A stretch of 64,000 nucleotides of DNA from Pseudomonadaceae bacterium (GTDB lineage: Bacteria > Pseudomonadota > Gammaproteobacteria > Pseudomonadales > Azotimanducaceae): positions 1 through 64,000 of the forward strand of contig JANSWO010000009.1 of the NCBI GenBank assembly GCA_024743435.1, written 5' to 3'. The notes beneath the pieces were generated by a model, which searched no databases, had not been told where the DNA came from, and worked only from the letters and a program-made list of their open reading frames with translations. A program made the position numbers and the translations under genes. This document shows positions 9,410-19,943 of this stretch, one piece after another (within the stretch, counting starts at the first letter, position 1; each line of letters starts with the position of its first letter).

Positions 9410-10794
9410 CACTCGTCTCCACCGGATGGCGACTGCTTGCCAGTTGCGGCGTCTCGCTCGCGCAGGCGTGCAAGCCGCGCCTTGATCTTGCTCTCAAGTC
9501 CGGCGTCGGTTGGTTCGTATATCGTCACATCAGACATGTCATCGGGCAGGTAGCGTTCACCGGCTGCGTAAGCACCCTCTTCGTCATGGGCGTATCGATA
9601 GCCCTCGCCGGCACCCAGCTCCGACATGAGCGCGGTGGGCGCGTTACGCAACCGCATAGGAACCTCGAAGCTACCTGTGCTGCTGACCAGTTCGACTGCG
9701 CGGCTGTGCGCCGTGTACACCGCATTGCTCTTCGGAACACTCGCAAGATAGAGAACCGCCTGCGCCAGTGCCAACTCACCCTCCGGTGAACCCATGCGCT
9801 CAAAGGCCTGCCAGGCATCCAGACACAATGACAGCGCCCGCGGATCGGCGTTACCGATATCTTCACTGGCTATGCGCGTTAGCCGGCGAGCGAGATAGCG
9901 CGGATCGCAGCCGCCATCCAGCATTCGCTGAAGCCAATACAGCGCCGCATCGGGGGCGCTGCCGCGTACCGATTTGTGCAGAGCTGAAATCTGATCATAG
10001 AAAGCATCACCGCCTTTATCGAAGCGGCGCTGGCGCTCACCAGCTGCCTCACTAACCGCGCTGACGGTGAGTACATCATCGTCCGTTAGCTGCATGGCGA
10101 GTTCGAGCGTGTTCAGCAACCGGCGGGCGTCACCGTCGGCAAACTGAGCCAGCAGATCCAGAACCTCATCAGTGGCGTGAGCCGCGGTGTAATGTGCCGT
10201 CAGGGCGCGCCGCGCGATGACGATCAGATCATCCACGCTCAATGCGCGCAGCACGTAGGTTCGAACGCGCGACAGCAACGCGCCATTCACCTCAAAGCTA
10301 GGGTTTTCCGTGGTCGCGCCAATCAAGGTGACGATTCCAGCTTCCACATGCGGCAAGAGCGCATCCTGCTGAGATTTGTTGAAGCGATGGACTTCATCGA
10401 TAAAGAGAACCGGAGAAGCCGCCTCGCTCTGTTGCGCTTGCTGCACGGCCGCACGAATATCTTTCACGCCCGACAGCACCGCCGACAATGCGATCCACGG
10501 CGATCCACTCGCTTGCGCAAGCAGCCGGGCGAGCGTTGTCTTGCCAGTGCCCGGTGGCCCCCACAACAACATCGAATGCAGGGCCGGCGACGTCTTGTCA
10601 TGGATGAAACGACCGAGCGGACGACCGTGACCCAGCAAGTGCTGCTGGCCTACGAACTCAGCCAGCGCGCGCGGTCGCATGCGTGCCGCGAGCGGTCCTG
10701 TGGAATCCAGGCGGCTCTGGCTAGTCTCATCCGACTCAGCGGCCGGCTCATCGGGATTGTCGCTAAAGAGTTGGGGCACGTTCGTCACTGACAT
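9409..10794 (-). CDS. rarA: Replication-associated recombination protein A (RarA/MgsA)
   Basis: A 461-residue AAA+ ATPase of the RarA/WRNIP1 family that acts at stalled replication forks. [21 protein letters not shown] marks the N-terminus of the ATPase core, Walker A is [12 protein letters not shown], Walker B is [11 protein letters not shown], and sensor 1 is GATTENPSF. The C-terminal MgsA tetramerisation domain follows ([19 protein letters not shown]). The start at ATG 10794 overlaps the end of lolA by 32 bases, as is common in this gene order. Confidence 0.96.
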   Translation of the reverse strand: MSVTNVPQLFSDNPDEPAAESDETSQSRLDSTGPLAARMRPRALAEFVGQQHLLGHGRPLGRFIHDKTSPALHSMLLWGPPGTGKTTLARLLAQASGSPWIALSAVLSGVKDIRAAVQQAQQSEAASPVLFIDEVHRFNKSQQDALLPHVEAGIVTLIGATTENPSFEVNGALLSRVRTYVLRALSVDDLIVIARRALTAHYTAAHATDEVLDLLAQFADGDARRLLNTLELAMQLTDDDVLTVSAVSEAAGERQRRFDKGGDAFYDQISALHKSVRGSAPDAALYWLQRMLDGGCDPRYLARRLTRIASEDIGNADPRALSLCLDAWQAFERMGSPEGELALAQAVLYLASVPKSNAVYTAHSRAVELVSSTGSFEVPMRLRNAPTALMSELGAGEGYRYAHDEEGAYAAGERYLPDDMSDVTIYEPTDAGLESKIKARLARLRERDAATGKQSPSGGDE

Positions 10795-11431
10795 CCATCA
10801 AGTCACCGATGATATCGGTACCTTCCGGCAGTGACACAGAAAACTCGTCCTCAGCAAATTCCACCGAGGTATCAACGTTACCGAAACGCACCAGGGTGAC
10901 CTGACCGAGATGATCAGTGACCTCAAGGCTATCCAGCACGCCATCGTCGAAACCCAGGCTGAGTGAGGCGTACAAGGAGTCTTCAGCAAGTGGCTTCAAC
11001 AGAAACAGCTCGCTCGGTAGATCCGTTGTCGCAACAACGGAGAAGCTCGATGCGATAGCGTCCATGTCGCCGGTCAGCAAACTGGCGGGCGTGTCGGATA
11101 ACGCATCTGCTAGCGGTCGAACCGTTGCCTGCTCCAGATCCGGATCGTACACGATCACCTGCAACCCATCCGTTACGACGGTCTGCGGATAGGGAAGATT
11201 GGTCGTCCATTCGAAGAGCAGCGGCTTTGCAACCTTCAGCTCGCCGCTCGATTCCTGCATCGCGCTGTTGCCGGTGCTGTATATGCGCTGGTTAAAGTCT
11301 GCCGACAAGCGATCGAAACTGGCCAGCCGCGCACCCAAACGCGCCAGCGCATCCGGCCCGGACACCGTGTCCGCGACACTGGCGACGGACAGCAGGCAGC
11401 ACATCACGATGGCGGTGAATCTACACGTCAT
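10763..11431 (-). CDS. lolA: Outer-membrane lipoprotein carrier protein LolA
   Basis: A 222-residue periplasmic chaperone that takes lipoproteins from LolCDE and carries them to the outer membrane. An N-terminal signal peptide (FTAIVMCCLLSVASVADT) precedes the incomplete-barrel fold with FNQRIYST, KPLLFEWTT and GLQVIVYDPDLEQ, characteristic of LolA. The start is placed at ATG 11431, because the upstream codons to 11482 would put a hydrophilic stretch ahead of the signal peptide. It lies 10 bases downstream of ftsK and overlaps rarA. Confidence 0.93.
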   Translation of the reverse strand: MTCRFTAIVMCCLLSVASVADTVSGPDALARLGARLASFDRLSADFNQRIYSTGNSAMQESSGELKVAKPLLFEWTTNLPYPQTVVTDGLQVIVYDPDLEQATVRPLADALSDTPASLLTGDMDAIASSFSVVATTDLPSELFLLKPLAEDSLYASLSLGFDDGVLDSLEVTDHLGQVTLVRFGNVDTSVEFAEDEFSVSLPEGTDIIGDLMDVSDERAPTL

Positions 11432-11441
11432 TTGTCTGGCT

Positions 11442-13874
11442 TCAGTGTTCACGGCCCGGCACCGCCACTTCTCTACTGCCATTGCTGTTCATCGGGGTCA
11501 CCAGCCCGGCGGCTTCCATGGCCTCGACGAGCCTGGCCGCCCGGTTGTAGCCGATACGCAGCTTACGCTGCACAGCTGAGATCGAGGCGCGCCGTGACTC
11601 GAGTACAAATGCCACCGCTTCGTCGTACAGCGGATCGTTCTCGGAATCGGCCGAATCGCTGCTGGTGCCCTCGATCTGAACGAACGCATCATCACCAGCC
11701 ACCTCAAGCAGTTCGGGCAGGTAGTCGGGATCGCCGCGCTCCCGCCAGTCGGCAACCACGCGATGCACCTCATCATCATCGACGAACGCACCGTGCACCC
11801 GTCGCGGAATGCCTGAACCAGGCGGCAGAAACAGCATGTCGCCATGGCCGAGCAGTTGCTCAGCACCGCCTTGATCGAGAATGGTTCGGGAATCGACTTT
11901 CGACGACACCTGAAACGAGATTCGAGTGGGGATATTGGCCTTGATGAGCCCCGTGATGACGTCGACCGAGGGTCGCTGCGTGGCGAGCACCAGATGCACA
12001 CCTGCCGCCCGCGCCTTCTGAGCGATGCGAGCAATCAACTGCTCAACTTTTTTGCCGACAATCATCATCATGTCGGCAAACTCGTCGATAACGACAACGA
12101 TGAGCGGCAGGTTCTCCAGTTCCGGTGCCTCGCTCGGATCTTCGCCGCTGTACAGCGGATCCGTGAGCGGCGTACCGGCCTTGATGGCATCGTTTACCTG
12201 CTTATTGAAGCCCGCCAGGTTACGCACACCGAGCGCTGCCATGAGCCGATAGCGGCGCTCCATTTCCGCAACACACCAGTTCAGCGATTGGGCCGCATCC
12301 TTCATGTCGGTAACAACCGGCGTGAGCAAGTGCGGTATGCCTTCGTAGATCGACAATTCCAGCATCTTCGGATCGATCAGAATCAGCCGCACCTGCTCAG
12401 GAGTCGCCTTGTACAGAATGCTGAGGATCATGGCGTTAACACCGACGGACTTACCCGAACCGGTTGTTCCAGCCACCAGCAGGTGGGGCATCTTCGCGAC
12501 ATCCGCAACGACGGATTCGCCCGCAATATCCTTTCCAAGACACAACGTGACCGGCGATTTGGAACTCTGATAGGCCTTCGATTCCAGCACTTCCTTGAGC
12601 CGTACGATCTCCCGTCTCTCGTTCGGAATTTCGATACCGACGACCGACTTGCCTGGAATCACTTCAACCACTCGAACGCTAACCACTGCCAGCGAGCGTG
12701 CCAGATCTTTCACCAATGAGCTGATTCGCTGCACTTTGATGCCTGGTGCTGGCTGAATTTCGAAACGCGTAACCACTGGGCCGGGAAGTACCGACACCAC
12801 TTCGGCTTGAATATTGAAATCGGCGAGTTTTGTCTCGACCAGCCTGGCCAGCGAATCGAGCTCCTGCGCCGAGTAACCGATATCCGTTTGTCCGCTATCA
12901 TCATCCAGTAGATCAAGATCCGGCAATTCGCCTTCGGCGTGGGTAGAGAGCAGGCGGCGCTGCTTGGCTTTCGCTGCCGAGGCTGACTTTTTGGGCTGTT
13001 CGATGATCAGCTTGGGTTTGGCGGGTACGTCTGGTTCGACCAGGCGCAGCACCGGCTCCACCGCCTCTTCCGGCCCTAAGCTCACTGGCGTGTCCAATGC
13101 CGGGGTCTGCTGCGAATCCGCAAGTGCAGCAATACGCTCCTGCTCCTGCGACTCGATTCGAGCAGCCTCGGCCTGTTCCGCCCTGGCAAGCTGACGCGCC
13201 TCGCGACGGTCTCGATAACGATCCATGGCGGCCGCCATCGCCACCTGAGTGCGGCGCAGGCTCGCCACGAGATGGCTCATGCTGAAGTGCAACGCGCGCC
13301 CGGTGTGCTCAGCGACCGACAGCCAGGAAAAGTTCAAACTCGCCTGTAGCGACATGAAGAACGCGGTGACAGCGATCAGTGTCAGACCAAGGTGGCCAAC
13401 GGGTTCAATTGAGACGTCGACAATCGCACTACCGAGGGCGCCACCGTGCGATGCTGGCAGCGCCGACTCACCTGGCCAGTGCAACTCAACCAACAGGCAG
13501 CAGGACAACACAAGGAACAGCCACGCGAGCGCCCTGATGGATGCGAATAGCCAGTTGAAGGTTTGCGTACTGGTGCGAAACAGAGCAAGCGCTGCGCTTG
13601 CGAGCATCAACAAAGGCAGTGCATAGGCAACCTGACCAAGAGCAAACAGCAGGACATCTGCACTCCACGCGCCAGCCAATCCCAGCCAGTTGCTGATGCT
13701 GGCATCGCCGCCAGCAACGGTCCAGGCGTTGTCTGATGGGGAGTAGGACACCAACGCCAATAGCAGGAAGGTTGCCAGCGCCGTGAGAAACACCAGTGCA
13801 ATTTCGCGGCCGTAGAAACCCGGAGCTGCCGAGGCATCGGCCAAATCCGTTGTCGATTGTTGCGTGACAGCCAT
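11442..13874 (-). CDS. ftsK: DNA translocase FtsK
   Basis: An 810-residue septal DNA pump that segregates chromosome termini and activates XerCD. There are four or five N-terminal membrane helices (about 20-190) and a short charged linker (about 200-320), much shorter than in E. coli. The motor has Walker [16 protein letters not shown] and Walker [16 protein letters not shown]. The C-terminal winged-helix gamma domain (about 740-805: [20 protein letters not shown]) reads KOPS sequences. In Pseudomonas trxB lies next to ftsK; it is absent here. Confidence 0.97.
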   Translation of the reverse strand: MAVTQQSTTDLADASAAPGFYGREIALVFLTALATFLLLALVSYSPSDNAWTVAGGDASISNWLGLAGAWSADVLLFALGQVAYALPLLMLASAALALFRTSTQTFNWLFASIRALAWLFLVLSCCLLVELHWPGESALPASHGGALGSAIVDVSIEPVGHLGLTLIAVTAFFMSLQASLNFSWLSVAEHTGRALHFSMSHLVASLRRTQVAMAAAMDRYRDRREARQLARAEQAEAARIESQEQERIAALADSQQTPALDTPVSLGPEEAVEPVLRLVEPDVPAKPKLIIEQPKKSASAAKAKQRRLLSTHAEGELPDLDLLDDDSGQTDIGYSAQELDSLARLVETKLADFNIQAEVVSVLPGPVVTRFEIQPAPGIKVQRISSLVKDLARSLAVVSVRVVEVIPGKSVVGIEIPNERREIVRLKEVLESKAYQSSKSPVTLCLGKDIAGESVVADVAKMPHLLVAGTTGSGKSVGVNAMILSILYKATPEQVRLILIDPKMLELSIYEGIPHLLTPVVTDMKDAAQSLNWCVAEMERRYRLMAALGVRNLAGFNKQVNDAIKAGTPLTDPLYSGEDPSEAPELENLPLIVVVIDEFADMMMIVGKKVEQLIARIAQKARAAGVHLVLATQRPSVDVITGLIKANIPTRISFQVSSKVDSRTILDQGGAEQLLGHGDMLFLPPGSGIPRRVHGAFVDDDEVHRVVADWRERGDPDYLPELLEVAGDDAFVQIEGTSSDSADSENDPLYDEAVAFVLESRRASISAVQRKLRIGYNRAARLVEAMEAAGLVTPMNSNGSREVAVPGREH

Positions 13875-13942
13875 GTCAGCCTCCCGTTGGAACAGCGGCA
13901 GTCTACCGTCAAAAAAAATCTTTCTCTATCGATTTCAGCGCG

Positions 13943-13959
13943 TTAGAACAACGTTCTAA
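13943..13959. promoter_or_regulatory. 17-bp perfect inverted repeat in ftsK upstream region
   Basis: TTAGAAC-AAC-GTTCTAA lies between the divergent ftsK and the PA4642-like gene, about 70 bases before the ftsK start. Seven-base arms with a three-base spacer suit a dimeric repressor. A weak sigma-70-like pair lies just upstream of it on the minus strand. The cognate regulator is unknown. Confidence 0.4.
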
Positions 13960-14095
13960 TGCCACGAGGGAACTTGCATCTTTACTGCCCTGTAACGAAA
14001 GACCCAAGCATCGGCTACCATACGCAGCAAATGCCAACCTCAGCTGAATGTTCAGCCAGCCTGTTGGCACGCCAACACACAAACAGGAGACACCC

Positions 14096-14389
14096 ATGCG
14101 ACCGGATAAGAAGAAAGTCGTCGATGAGATTTGGGACGACGAACGTATTGCCGGCTTCCTGGAAAAGCAGCCTCCGGCGGGCGAATCGGCTGATTTTTTC
14201 GCGCTCCACACCGCCTACCAAAGCATGCGAGAGGACGATTTCGACCGCTTTCTAACGTTGTTTTGCGGCGCTGGCCGCGATCTGAACGCCAAAAGCTCGG
14301 CCGGCCGAACGCTCAAATGCACCATTTCTGAGCACCGCCACGGCGCCCCGTTCGTCGACCTGCTGAGCCGACACGGCGCAGTGGACTAG
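14096..14389 (+). CDS. PA4642 family protein (function unknown)
   Basis: A 97-residue basic/acidic soluble protein. The N-terminus MRPDKKKVVDEIWDDERI and the alpha-helical body resemble the uncharacterised PA4642 family of pseudomonads. No catalytic motif is visible. The start is ATG 14096, preceded by CAGGAGA at good distance; the frame stays open back to 14048 but without support. It is divergent from ftsK and upstream of aat by 49 bases. Confidence 0.75.
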   Translation: MRPDKKKVVDEIWDDERIAGFLEKQPPAGESADFFALHTAYQSMREDDFDRFLTLFCGAGRDLNAKSSAGRTLKCTISEHRHGAPFVDLLSRHGAVD

Positions 14390-14438
14390 TTGATAGCCGT
14401 TTGATCATTAGCGCTGACCCGGGTCGAAGCGCCACCGA

Positions 14439-15188
14439 ATGTGCATGATCGATCTGTTTCCCGATCCCGCATATGCGCTGACTGACCCGAATGGGTTACT
14501 CGCTTCAGGCGGCAACCTGGCACCAGGCACCCTCCTGGCGGCGTACAGCAAAGGCATATTTCCGTGGTTCAATTCCGACGACGAACCGATTCTGTGGTGG
14601 AGTCCCGATCCCCGGGCAATTATTGAACCGACGCAGCTGCATATCAGCCGGCGCCTGGCGCGGCGCCTGCGCAGCGGCAGGTTCCGTTGGGCGTTGGATC
14701 AGGATTTTGACGCCGTGGTACAGGCCTGCGCCGCACCGCGCGAGGACTCGCATGGCACCTGGATAACACCTGCGATGGCAGCGGCATACGAACGCTTGCA
14801 CCGCCTGGGTTGGGCACACTGCGTGTCTGTTTACTCAGACGACGAGCTTGTCGGCGGCCTCTACGGCGTCTCTCTAGGCACCATGTTTTTCGCTGAATCC
14901 ATGTTTTCTCATGCAACGGACGCATCGAAGGTCGCATTGGCCACTCTGTGCGAGACGCTTGAGCACTGGCATTTCACCGCCGTTGATTGTCAGATGATGA
15001 CAGAGCACCTACGATCAATGGGAGCAAGCGAGATTCCGCGCGAGCAGTTTCTGGATCGCGTCGGGCGCGCTGTGATGCAACCGAGCAAGGTCGGAGATTG
15101 GGGTGACAGCACGAGCATCAACGACATTGCGTACCTGGACATCCAATCCTCCCTCGATTATGACGAGCCGGAGCGAGAGCCAAACTGA
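14439..15188 (+). CDS. aat: Leucyl/phenylalanyl-tRNA--protein transferase
   Basis: A 249-residue GNAT-fold enzyme that adds Leu or Phe from aminoacyl-tRNA to N-terminal Lys or Arg, creating N-degrons for ClpS-ClpAP. Diagnostic segments are FPDPAYAL, GLLASGGNL, YSKGIFPWF, WWSPDPRAI and GTMFFAESMFS. It sits beside bpt, infA, clpA and clpS, so the complete N-end-rule machinery except ClpP lies in this window. Confidence 0.96.
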   Translation: MCMIDLFPDPAYALTDPNGLLASGGNLAPGTLLAAYSKGIFPWFNSDDEPILWWSPDPRAIIEPTQLHISRRLARRLRSGRFRWALDQDFDAVVQACAAPREDSHGTWITPAMAAAYERLHRLGWAHCVSVYSDDELVGGLYGVSLGTMFFAESMFSHATDASKVALATLCETLEHWHFTAVDCQMMTEHLRSMGASEIPREQFLDRVGRAVMQPSKVGDWGDSTSINDIAYLDIQSSLDYDEPEREPN

Positions 15189-15254
15189 GCGGCCAGATTC
15201 CCCTGGGCGATGTGCAACGTGCAATGTGCCGCGACAGCAAGCGAGTAGACGTTG

Positions 15255-15965
15255 ATGAGGGACGAGGTTGGCAGCAAACAGTTCTTCATCACACCGGCGC
15301 ACGACTGCAGCTACCTGCCCGGCGAGCAAGCGCAAACCCTGTTCCTAGACCCTAGGGAAACCCTCGACACGCGGCTGTACTCGGCGCTGACGAAGCTCGG
15401 CTTCAGACGCAGTGGCTCCCACGTGTATCGCCCGCACTGCCAGCAGTGCTCAGCCTGCATACCGGCACGTGTACCGGTGCTCGATTTTCAGCTCAAACGT
15501 CGCTTCAAGCGCACGCTGGCAAGAAACGACGATCTTAGAATCGAATTTGTTCCAGCCAGCTTCGATGCTGAGGCCTACCACCTGTTCGAACGCTACGTCA
15601 CCGCGCGTCATGGCGACGGGGACATGTACCCCCCTTCACCGGAACAGTTTCGCTCATTTCTCCTGAGCCCGTGGTGTGACACGGAATTCATGACGGTGTG
15701 GGAAGGCGAGCATCTCGTCGCAGTGGCGGTCACGGATATGTTGGATGACGGGCTGTCAGCGATCTATAGCTTCTTCGACCCGGAAATGGACAAGCGCAGC
15801 CTGGGCGTGTTCTGCGTGCTCAAGCAGATCGAAGCCGCGCTGGCGAGTGGACTGCCCTATCTGTACCTGGGCTACTGGATCCGCAATAGCGCCAAAATGC
15901 ACTACAAGATCGACTACCGGCCGATTGAGCTGCTGACGCGTGAGCGCTGGGTGCGTGCGTCGTAG
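15255..15965 (+). CDS. bpt: Aspartate/glutamate leucyltransferase (Bpt/ATE family)
   Basis: A 236-residue member of the bacterial ATE/Bpt family. It transfers Leu from tRNA onto N-terminal Asp or Glu, extending the N-degron set read by ClpS. Diagnostic features are CSYLPGEQAQTLFLDP, the Cys-containing GSHVYRPHCQQCSACIPAR segment and YLYLGYWIRNSAKMHYK near the C-terminus. The start is ATG 15255; a TTG lies immediately upstream. Follows aat by 66 bases. Confidence 0.93.
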   Translation: MRDEVGSKQFFITPAHDCSYLPGEQAQTLFLDPRETLDTRLYSALTKLGFRRSGSHVYRPHCQQCSACIPARVPVLDFQLKRRFKRTLARNDDLRIEFVPASFDAEAYHLFERYVTARHGDGDMYPPSPEQFRSFLLSPWCDTEFMTVWEGEHLVAVAVTDMLDDGLSAIYSFFDPEMDKRSLGVFCVLKQIEAALASGLPYLYLGYWIRNSAKMHYKIDYRPIELLTRERWVRAS

Positions 15966-16096
15966 AGCCTGCCTGGAGCGCCTTCCGCCACTTTGCGTTT
16001 ACCGGTGGCATGCGGCAAACTTCGCCGCCGCGAAAGCGCGTAGCGCCCCGACAAACGGTGCGCCGGCAACCCTCTAAGGAATGAAAGCCTCAGCCT

Positions 16097-16312
16097 ATGG
16101 CGAAAGAAGAACAGATCGAGATGGAAGGCACCGTGGTGGATACCCTGCCCAATACGATGTTTCGTGTTGAGTTGGACAACGGCCACGTTGTAACCGCCCA
16201 CATCTCAGGAAAGATGCGCAAAAACTACATCCGCATCCTCACCGGGGACCGAGTACAGGTGGAGCTCACACCCTACGATCTCAGCAAAGGTCGCATCACT
16301 TTCCGGAAATAG
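16097..16312 (+). CDS. infA: Translation initiation factor IF-1
   Basis: A 71-residue single S1/OB-fold protein that occupies the ribosomal A site during initiation. The sequence [17 protein letters not shown], the core [17 protein letters not shown] and the C-terminal KGRITFRK match IF-1 almost residue for residue. It is preceded by a 131-base gap after bpt and faces clpA. Confidence 0.98.
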   Translation: MAKEEQIEMEGTVVDTLPNTMFRVELDNGHVVTAHISGKMRKNYIRILTGDRVQVELTPYDLSKGRITFRK

Positions 16313-16544
16313 CCGCCTATTCTCATAGGCCTACTGAGCTATCTGACCTACCGGACCTGCCTTGGCCGGACCAGCTGGCCTACTTGAGCGCTAACCCGCG
16401 GCTTGAGACCCACAATGGTTCAATCGCTCGCAGCGCGTGGACACCACTTTCAGCACTTTCAGCGCTCCAGCTAGTCCAGCTCCGAGATTTCCCGGCCACG
16501 GGCTAGCCTGAGCGCTCCCGCTACAGGCCGGCCGCAGACGCGCT

Positions 16545-18809
16545 CTATGCGGTTGCCGCTGATTCGACCTCTAGAGACAACTGATCATTCTCGACGGTCA
16601 CCTTAACGACACCGCCCTTGGCAAGGTCGCCAAACAGAATGTCTTCTGCAAGCTCGCGCTTGATCTTCTCCTGGATCAGACGTTGCATCGGCCGAGCACC
16701 CATTTTCTCGTCGTAGCCTTCACGGGCCAGCCATTCACGGGCCGCATCATCCACTTCAAGCATGACTTTTTTGTCGTCCAGCTGAGCCTGAAGCTCTGTC
16801 AGGAACTTATCGACAACCGTCTTGATTACATCCGTACCCAGTGGGTTGAACGAGATAATGCTGTCCAGGCGGTTACGGAATTCAGGCGTAAACATCTTCT
16901 TGATGGTTTCCATGCCGTCGGTCGTATGATCCTGCTCACTGAAGCCGATTGACCGGCGCGACATCGCCTGGGCGCCCGCGTTCGTCGTCATGATCAACAC
17001 GACATTGCGGAAGTCAGCCTTGCGACCGTTGTTATCCGTCAGCGTGCCGTGGTCCATCACCTGCAGAAGGAGATTGAAGACTTCCGGGTGAGCCTTCTCC
17101 ACCTCATCCAGCAACACTACGCAGTGCGGATGCTTGGTCACCGCTTCGGTTAGCAGACCACCCTGATCAAATCCTACGTACCCTGGCGGTGCACCAATCA
17201 GCCGCGACACGGTGTGCCGCTCCATGTACTCCGACATGTCGTAGCGCAGCAGCTCAACGCCCATGATGTTAGCCAGCTGTCGACACACTTCCGTTTTGCC
17301 AACCCCCGTGGGGCCGGCAAAGAGGAAGCTGCCGATCGGCTTGTCCGCCGGTTTCAGGCCGGCCCGGGACAGCTTGATCGCCGATGACATGGTATCGATC
17401 GCCTCATCCTGGCCAAACACGACCATCTTGAGCTTGCTGTCGAGGTCGCGCAGCGCTTCCTTATCCGAGGTGGTGACCTGAGTTGACGGAATGCGCGCGA
17501 TTTTTGCGACGACCTGCTCGATGTCCGACGCACCGATCGACTTCTTGCGACGGCTCGGAGCGACGATTTGCTGCGCCGCACCGGCCTCATCGATGACGTC
17601 GATCGCTTTGTCAGGCATGAAGCGATCCGTGATGTAACGCTCGGCCAACTCAGCAGCCGCGCGCAAAGCCTTGTCTGTATAACGCAGGCTGTAGTGATCT
17701 TCGAAACGGCTCTTCAGCCCCTTCAGAATGCGATAGGTGTCTTCGACGTCCGGCTCAACAATGTCCACCTTCTGGAAGCGTCGGGACAAAGCTCGATCCT
17801 TATCAAAGATGCCACGATATTCCTGGTAGGTGGTGCTACCCATGCAGCGCAGATCACCACTGGTCAGCAGCGGTTTCAACAGGTTTGAGGCATCCATGAC
17901 ACCGCCAGAGGCGGCGCCGGCGCCAATGATGGTGTGAATCTCGTCGATAAACAGGATGGCTCCTTCCTGCTGCTTGAGCTCAGCGAGTACCACCTTGAAA
18001 CGCTTCTCGAAATCACCGCGGTACTTCGTACCAGCCAGCAATGCGCCCATATCCAGCGAATACACGCAGGCGTCGGCAACAACCTCGGGCACGTCACCAT
18101 CGACAATTCGCTTGGCCAGGCCTTCCGCAATTGCGGTTTTTCCGACACCGGACTCACCCACCAGCAGCGGGTTATTCTTGCGTCGGCGGCACAGAATCTG
18201 GATGACTCGCTCCACCTCAAACTCACGCCCGATCAGCGGGTCTATTCGACCGGCTTTAGCCTGCTCGTTGAGGTTGCTGGCGAAGCTCTCCAGCGCGCTT
18301 TGCTGGGCGGCACCTTCCTCGCTGGCATCGCCTTCCTGCTCAACCCCGGGCTCACCGGATTCGGCCGGCCCAAAGACCTTGGAGATACCGTGTGATATGT
18401 AGTTAACGACATCTATGCGGGCGATATTCTGCTGCTTCAGGAAGAACACCGCCTGGCTTTCCTGCTCACTGAAGATGGCAACCAGCACATTGGCGCCGGT
18501 CACTTCCTTACGCCCCGAGGATTGCACGTGAAACACTGCACGCTGCAGAACGCGCTGAAAGCCAAGGGTTGTTTGGGTTTCCCTATCGGCCTCACCGGCC
18601 GGAATCAGCGGAGTGGTGCTGTCAATGAACTCCTGCAGATCGGTACGCAACTTGTCAGTGTCAGCACCGACTTTCGCCAGCACATCCTGCGCCATTGCGT
18701 TGTCCAGCAATGCCAGCAGCAGATGCTCAACCGTCAGAAACTCATGCCGGTTGCTACGCGCCTGCTTGAACGCATCGTTCAGTGTGACTTCGAGATCTTT
18801 ACTCAGCAT
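16545..18809 (-). CDS. clpA: ATP-dependent Clp protease ATP-binding subunit ClpA
   Basis: A 754-residue class I Clp/Hsp100 unfoldase that feeds ClpP. The N-domain (1-145) binds ClpS. D1 has Walker A GESGVGKTAIAEGLA and pore loop GTKYRGDFEKR. D2 has Walker A GPTGVGKTEVCRQLA and the loop GYVGFDQGGLL. The IGF-type ClpP-docking loop is in RRSIGFSEQDH (near residue 625). No ClpB-type coiled-coil middle domain is present. It stands downstream of clpS with an unusually long 356-base gap. Confidence 0.97.
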   Translation of the reverse strand: MLSKDLEVTLNDAFKQARSNRHEFLTVEHLLLALLDNAMAQDVLAKVGADTDKLRTDLQEFIDSTTPLIPAGEADRETQTTLGFQRVLQRAVFHVQSSGRKEVTGANVLVAIFSEQESQAVFFLKQQNIARIDVVNYISHGISKVFGPAESGEPGVEQEGDASEEGAAQQSALESFASNLNEQAKAGRIDPLIGREFEVERVIQILCRRRKNNPLLVGESGVGKTAIAEGLAKRIVDGDVPEVVADACVYSLDMGALLAGTKYRGDFEKRFKVVLAELKQQEGAILFIDEIHTIIGAGAASGGVMDASNLLKPLLTSGDLRCMGSTTYQEYRGIFDKDRALSRRFQKVDIVEPDVEDTYRILKGLKSRFEDHYSLRYTDKALRAAAELAERYITDRFMPDKAIDVIDEAGAAQQIVAPSRRKKSIGASDIEQVVAKIARIPSTQVTTSDKEALRDLDSKLKMVVFGQDEAIDTMSSAIKLSRAGLKPADKPIGSFLFAGPTGVGKTEVCRQLANIMGVELLRYDMSEYMERHTVSRLIGAPPGYVGFDQGGLLTEAVTKHPHCVVLLDEVEKAHPEVFNLLLQVMDHGTLTDNNGRKADFRNVVLIMTTNAGAQAMSRRSIGFSEQDHTTDGMETIKKMFTPEFRNRLDSIISFNPLGTDVIKTVVDKFLTELQAQLDDKKVMLEVDDAAREWLAREGYDEKMGARPMQRLIQEKIKRELAEDILFGDLAKGGVVKVTVENDQLSLEVESAATA

Positions 18810-19165
18810 CGATTAGGTTTGCCCTTGATCTGTTAACTACGTCTGACTACGCCGCTACTTACCCTGTCTGAGGGAGCGCCGAGAACCCTGTTTGGCGTTG
18901 GTGGCAGCTCGCGACCATGAGTTTATTGGGCCAACCACGCCGGTTTTCAATCCACTGCTTTCTACCGCGACCTCGATCTCATCCGCCTAGTCCATCTGCT
19001 CTGCCTACTCTATCGACTCCGCCTGCCCGAGTTATCCTATCCGTTTCAGCTAGCTGCACTTACAGTCTGGCTAGCTGGGCGAGCTGCCCACCTTGTAATA
19101 CTAGCCCCCTGGTGATCAATTCGTCATCGACCAGATTGCCACTCACAATTGCCCGCGCCGGACAA
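18810..19165. other. Non-coding gap between clpA and clpS
   Basis: 356 bases with no convincing open frame on either strand. The stretch around 18985-19110 is enriched in short CTA/GCC-type words (such as CTAGTCC, CTGCCTACTC and CTAGCTG). I see no tRNA, terminator or strong promoter. It should contain the clpA promoter. Confidence 0.6.
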
Positions 19166-19588
19166 TCAGTCAGTCATCTCAATCACAGAGTGCAGCGGGT
19201 GTTGGTTCTCCTGCGCGTAGTTATTGACCTGCTCGGACTTGGTTTCCGCGACGTCCCTGGGGAAAATTCCAACGGTGGCCTGCCCCGCCGTATGCACCGT
19301 GATCATGATCTGCGTGGCTTTCTCACGGTTCATGCCGAAGAACTTTTCCAGCACGTGCACCACAAATTCCATTGGGGTGTAGTCGTCATTCATCAAAATG
19401 ACTTTGTACATGGAGGGCCGCTTCAGCTCAGGCTCTACGTCAGCCTCTGGTTCAGCGAGGTCCAGGCCGCCAGAACCAGCAGCATCGTCCTCATCTGCCG
19501 ACAGGCGCCACACCACAGCCCGTTCATAAACCCCAAAATCGGGTTTATCCAGCCAATCATTTGCCCATTGCGGGGTCTTGTTCATCAT
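19166..19588 (-). CDS. clpS: ATP-dependent Clp protease adaptor ClpS
   Basis: An N-degron recognin that delivers substrates to ClpAP. The core is clear: [19 protein letters not shown] carries the conserved binding-pocket residues, followed by [13 protein letters not shown] and [11 protein letters not shown]. With the ATG at 19588 the protein has 140 residues, against about 105 in E. coli; the extra N-terminal 60 residues are acidic and low in complexity ([11 protein letters not shown]). A TTG at 19618 or a later GTG could be the true start, and no start has a convincing ribosome binding site. Confidence 0.9.
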   Translation of the reverse strand: MMNKTPQWANDWLDKPDFGVYERAVVWRLSADEDDAAGSGGLDLAEPEADVEPELKRPSMYKVILMNDDYTPMEFVVHVLEKFFGMNREKATQIMITVHTAGQATVGIFPRDVAETKSEQVNNYAQENQHPLHSVIEMTD

Positions 19589-19943
19589 CAACAGCTCATT
19601 GGAAATCGAGAAACGCAAAGACCCGCCGCCCCCACAGGAGGCAAACAGGCTCGAACCAAAATCGGACGGCTACAGGCCGAAATACCGGACGCAATAATAG
19701 CCATTGTAGCGTTATCTCCCCAACCGGAACGTGGCCAGCGGCAGCTGTACGGCGTTTTCTGCCCTCGGTTCAGACTTGACACACCGGGCTGCGTAGGGCG
19801 ACATTCAAGATCGGGATGAGAAACGGCGACGATGATTGTGACGGGCTGATAGGCGCTCTGCCGCACGAGCGAGTAGCAGCGCCAGGGATATCGCTGCAGA
19901 TATCTCGGTCGAATCAGCGCATCTCGCCACCGGAGGGAAGCTA
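19589..19943. other. Intergenic region between divergent clpS and csp
   Basis: 355 bases without a credible gene, which must hold both promoters. On the minus strand a TACAAT hexamer near 19705 could serve clpS. Two GATATC words (19887-19892 and 19899-19904) lie 40 bases before the csp start. Nothing else stands out. Confidence 0.5.

Noticed and set aside
13890-13920. Eight-base A/T run before ftsK as a terminator
   Set aside because: No stem of useful length precedes it on the minus strand.
16313-16544. Possible tRNA between infA and clpA, as in E. coli
   Set aside because: No cloverleaf, anticodon arm or T-loop (GTTCRA) could be found on either strand.
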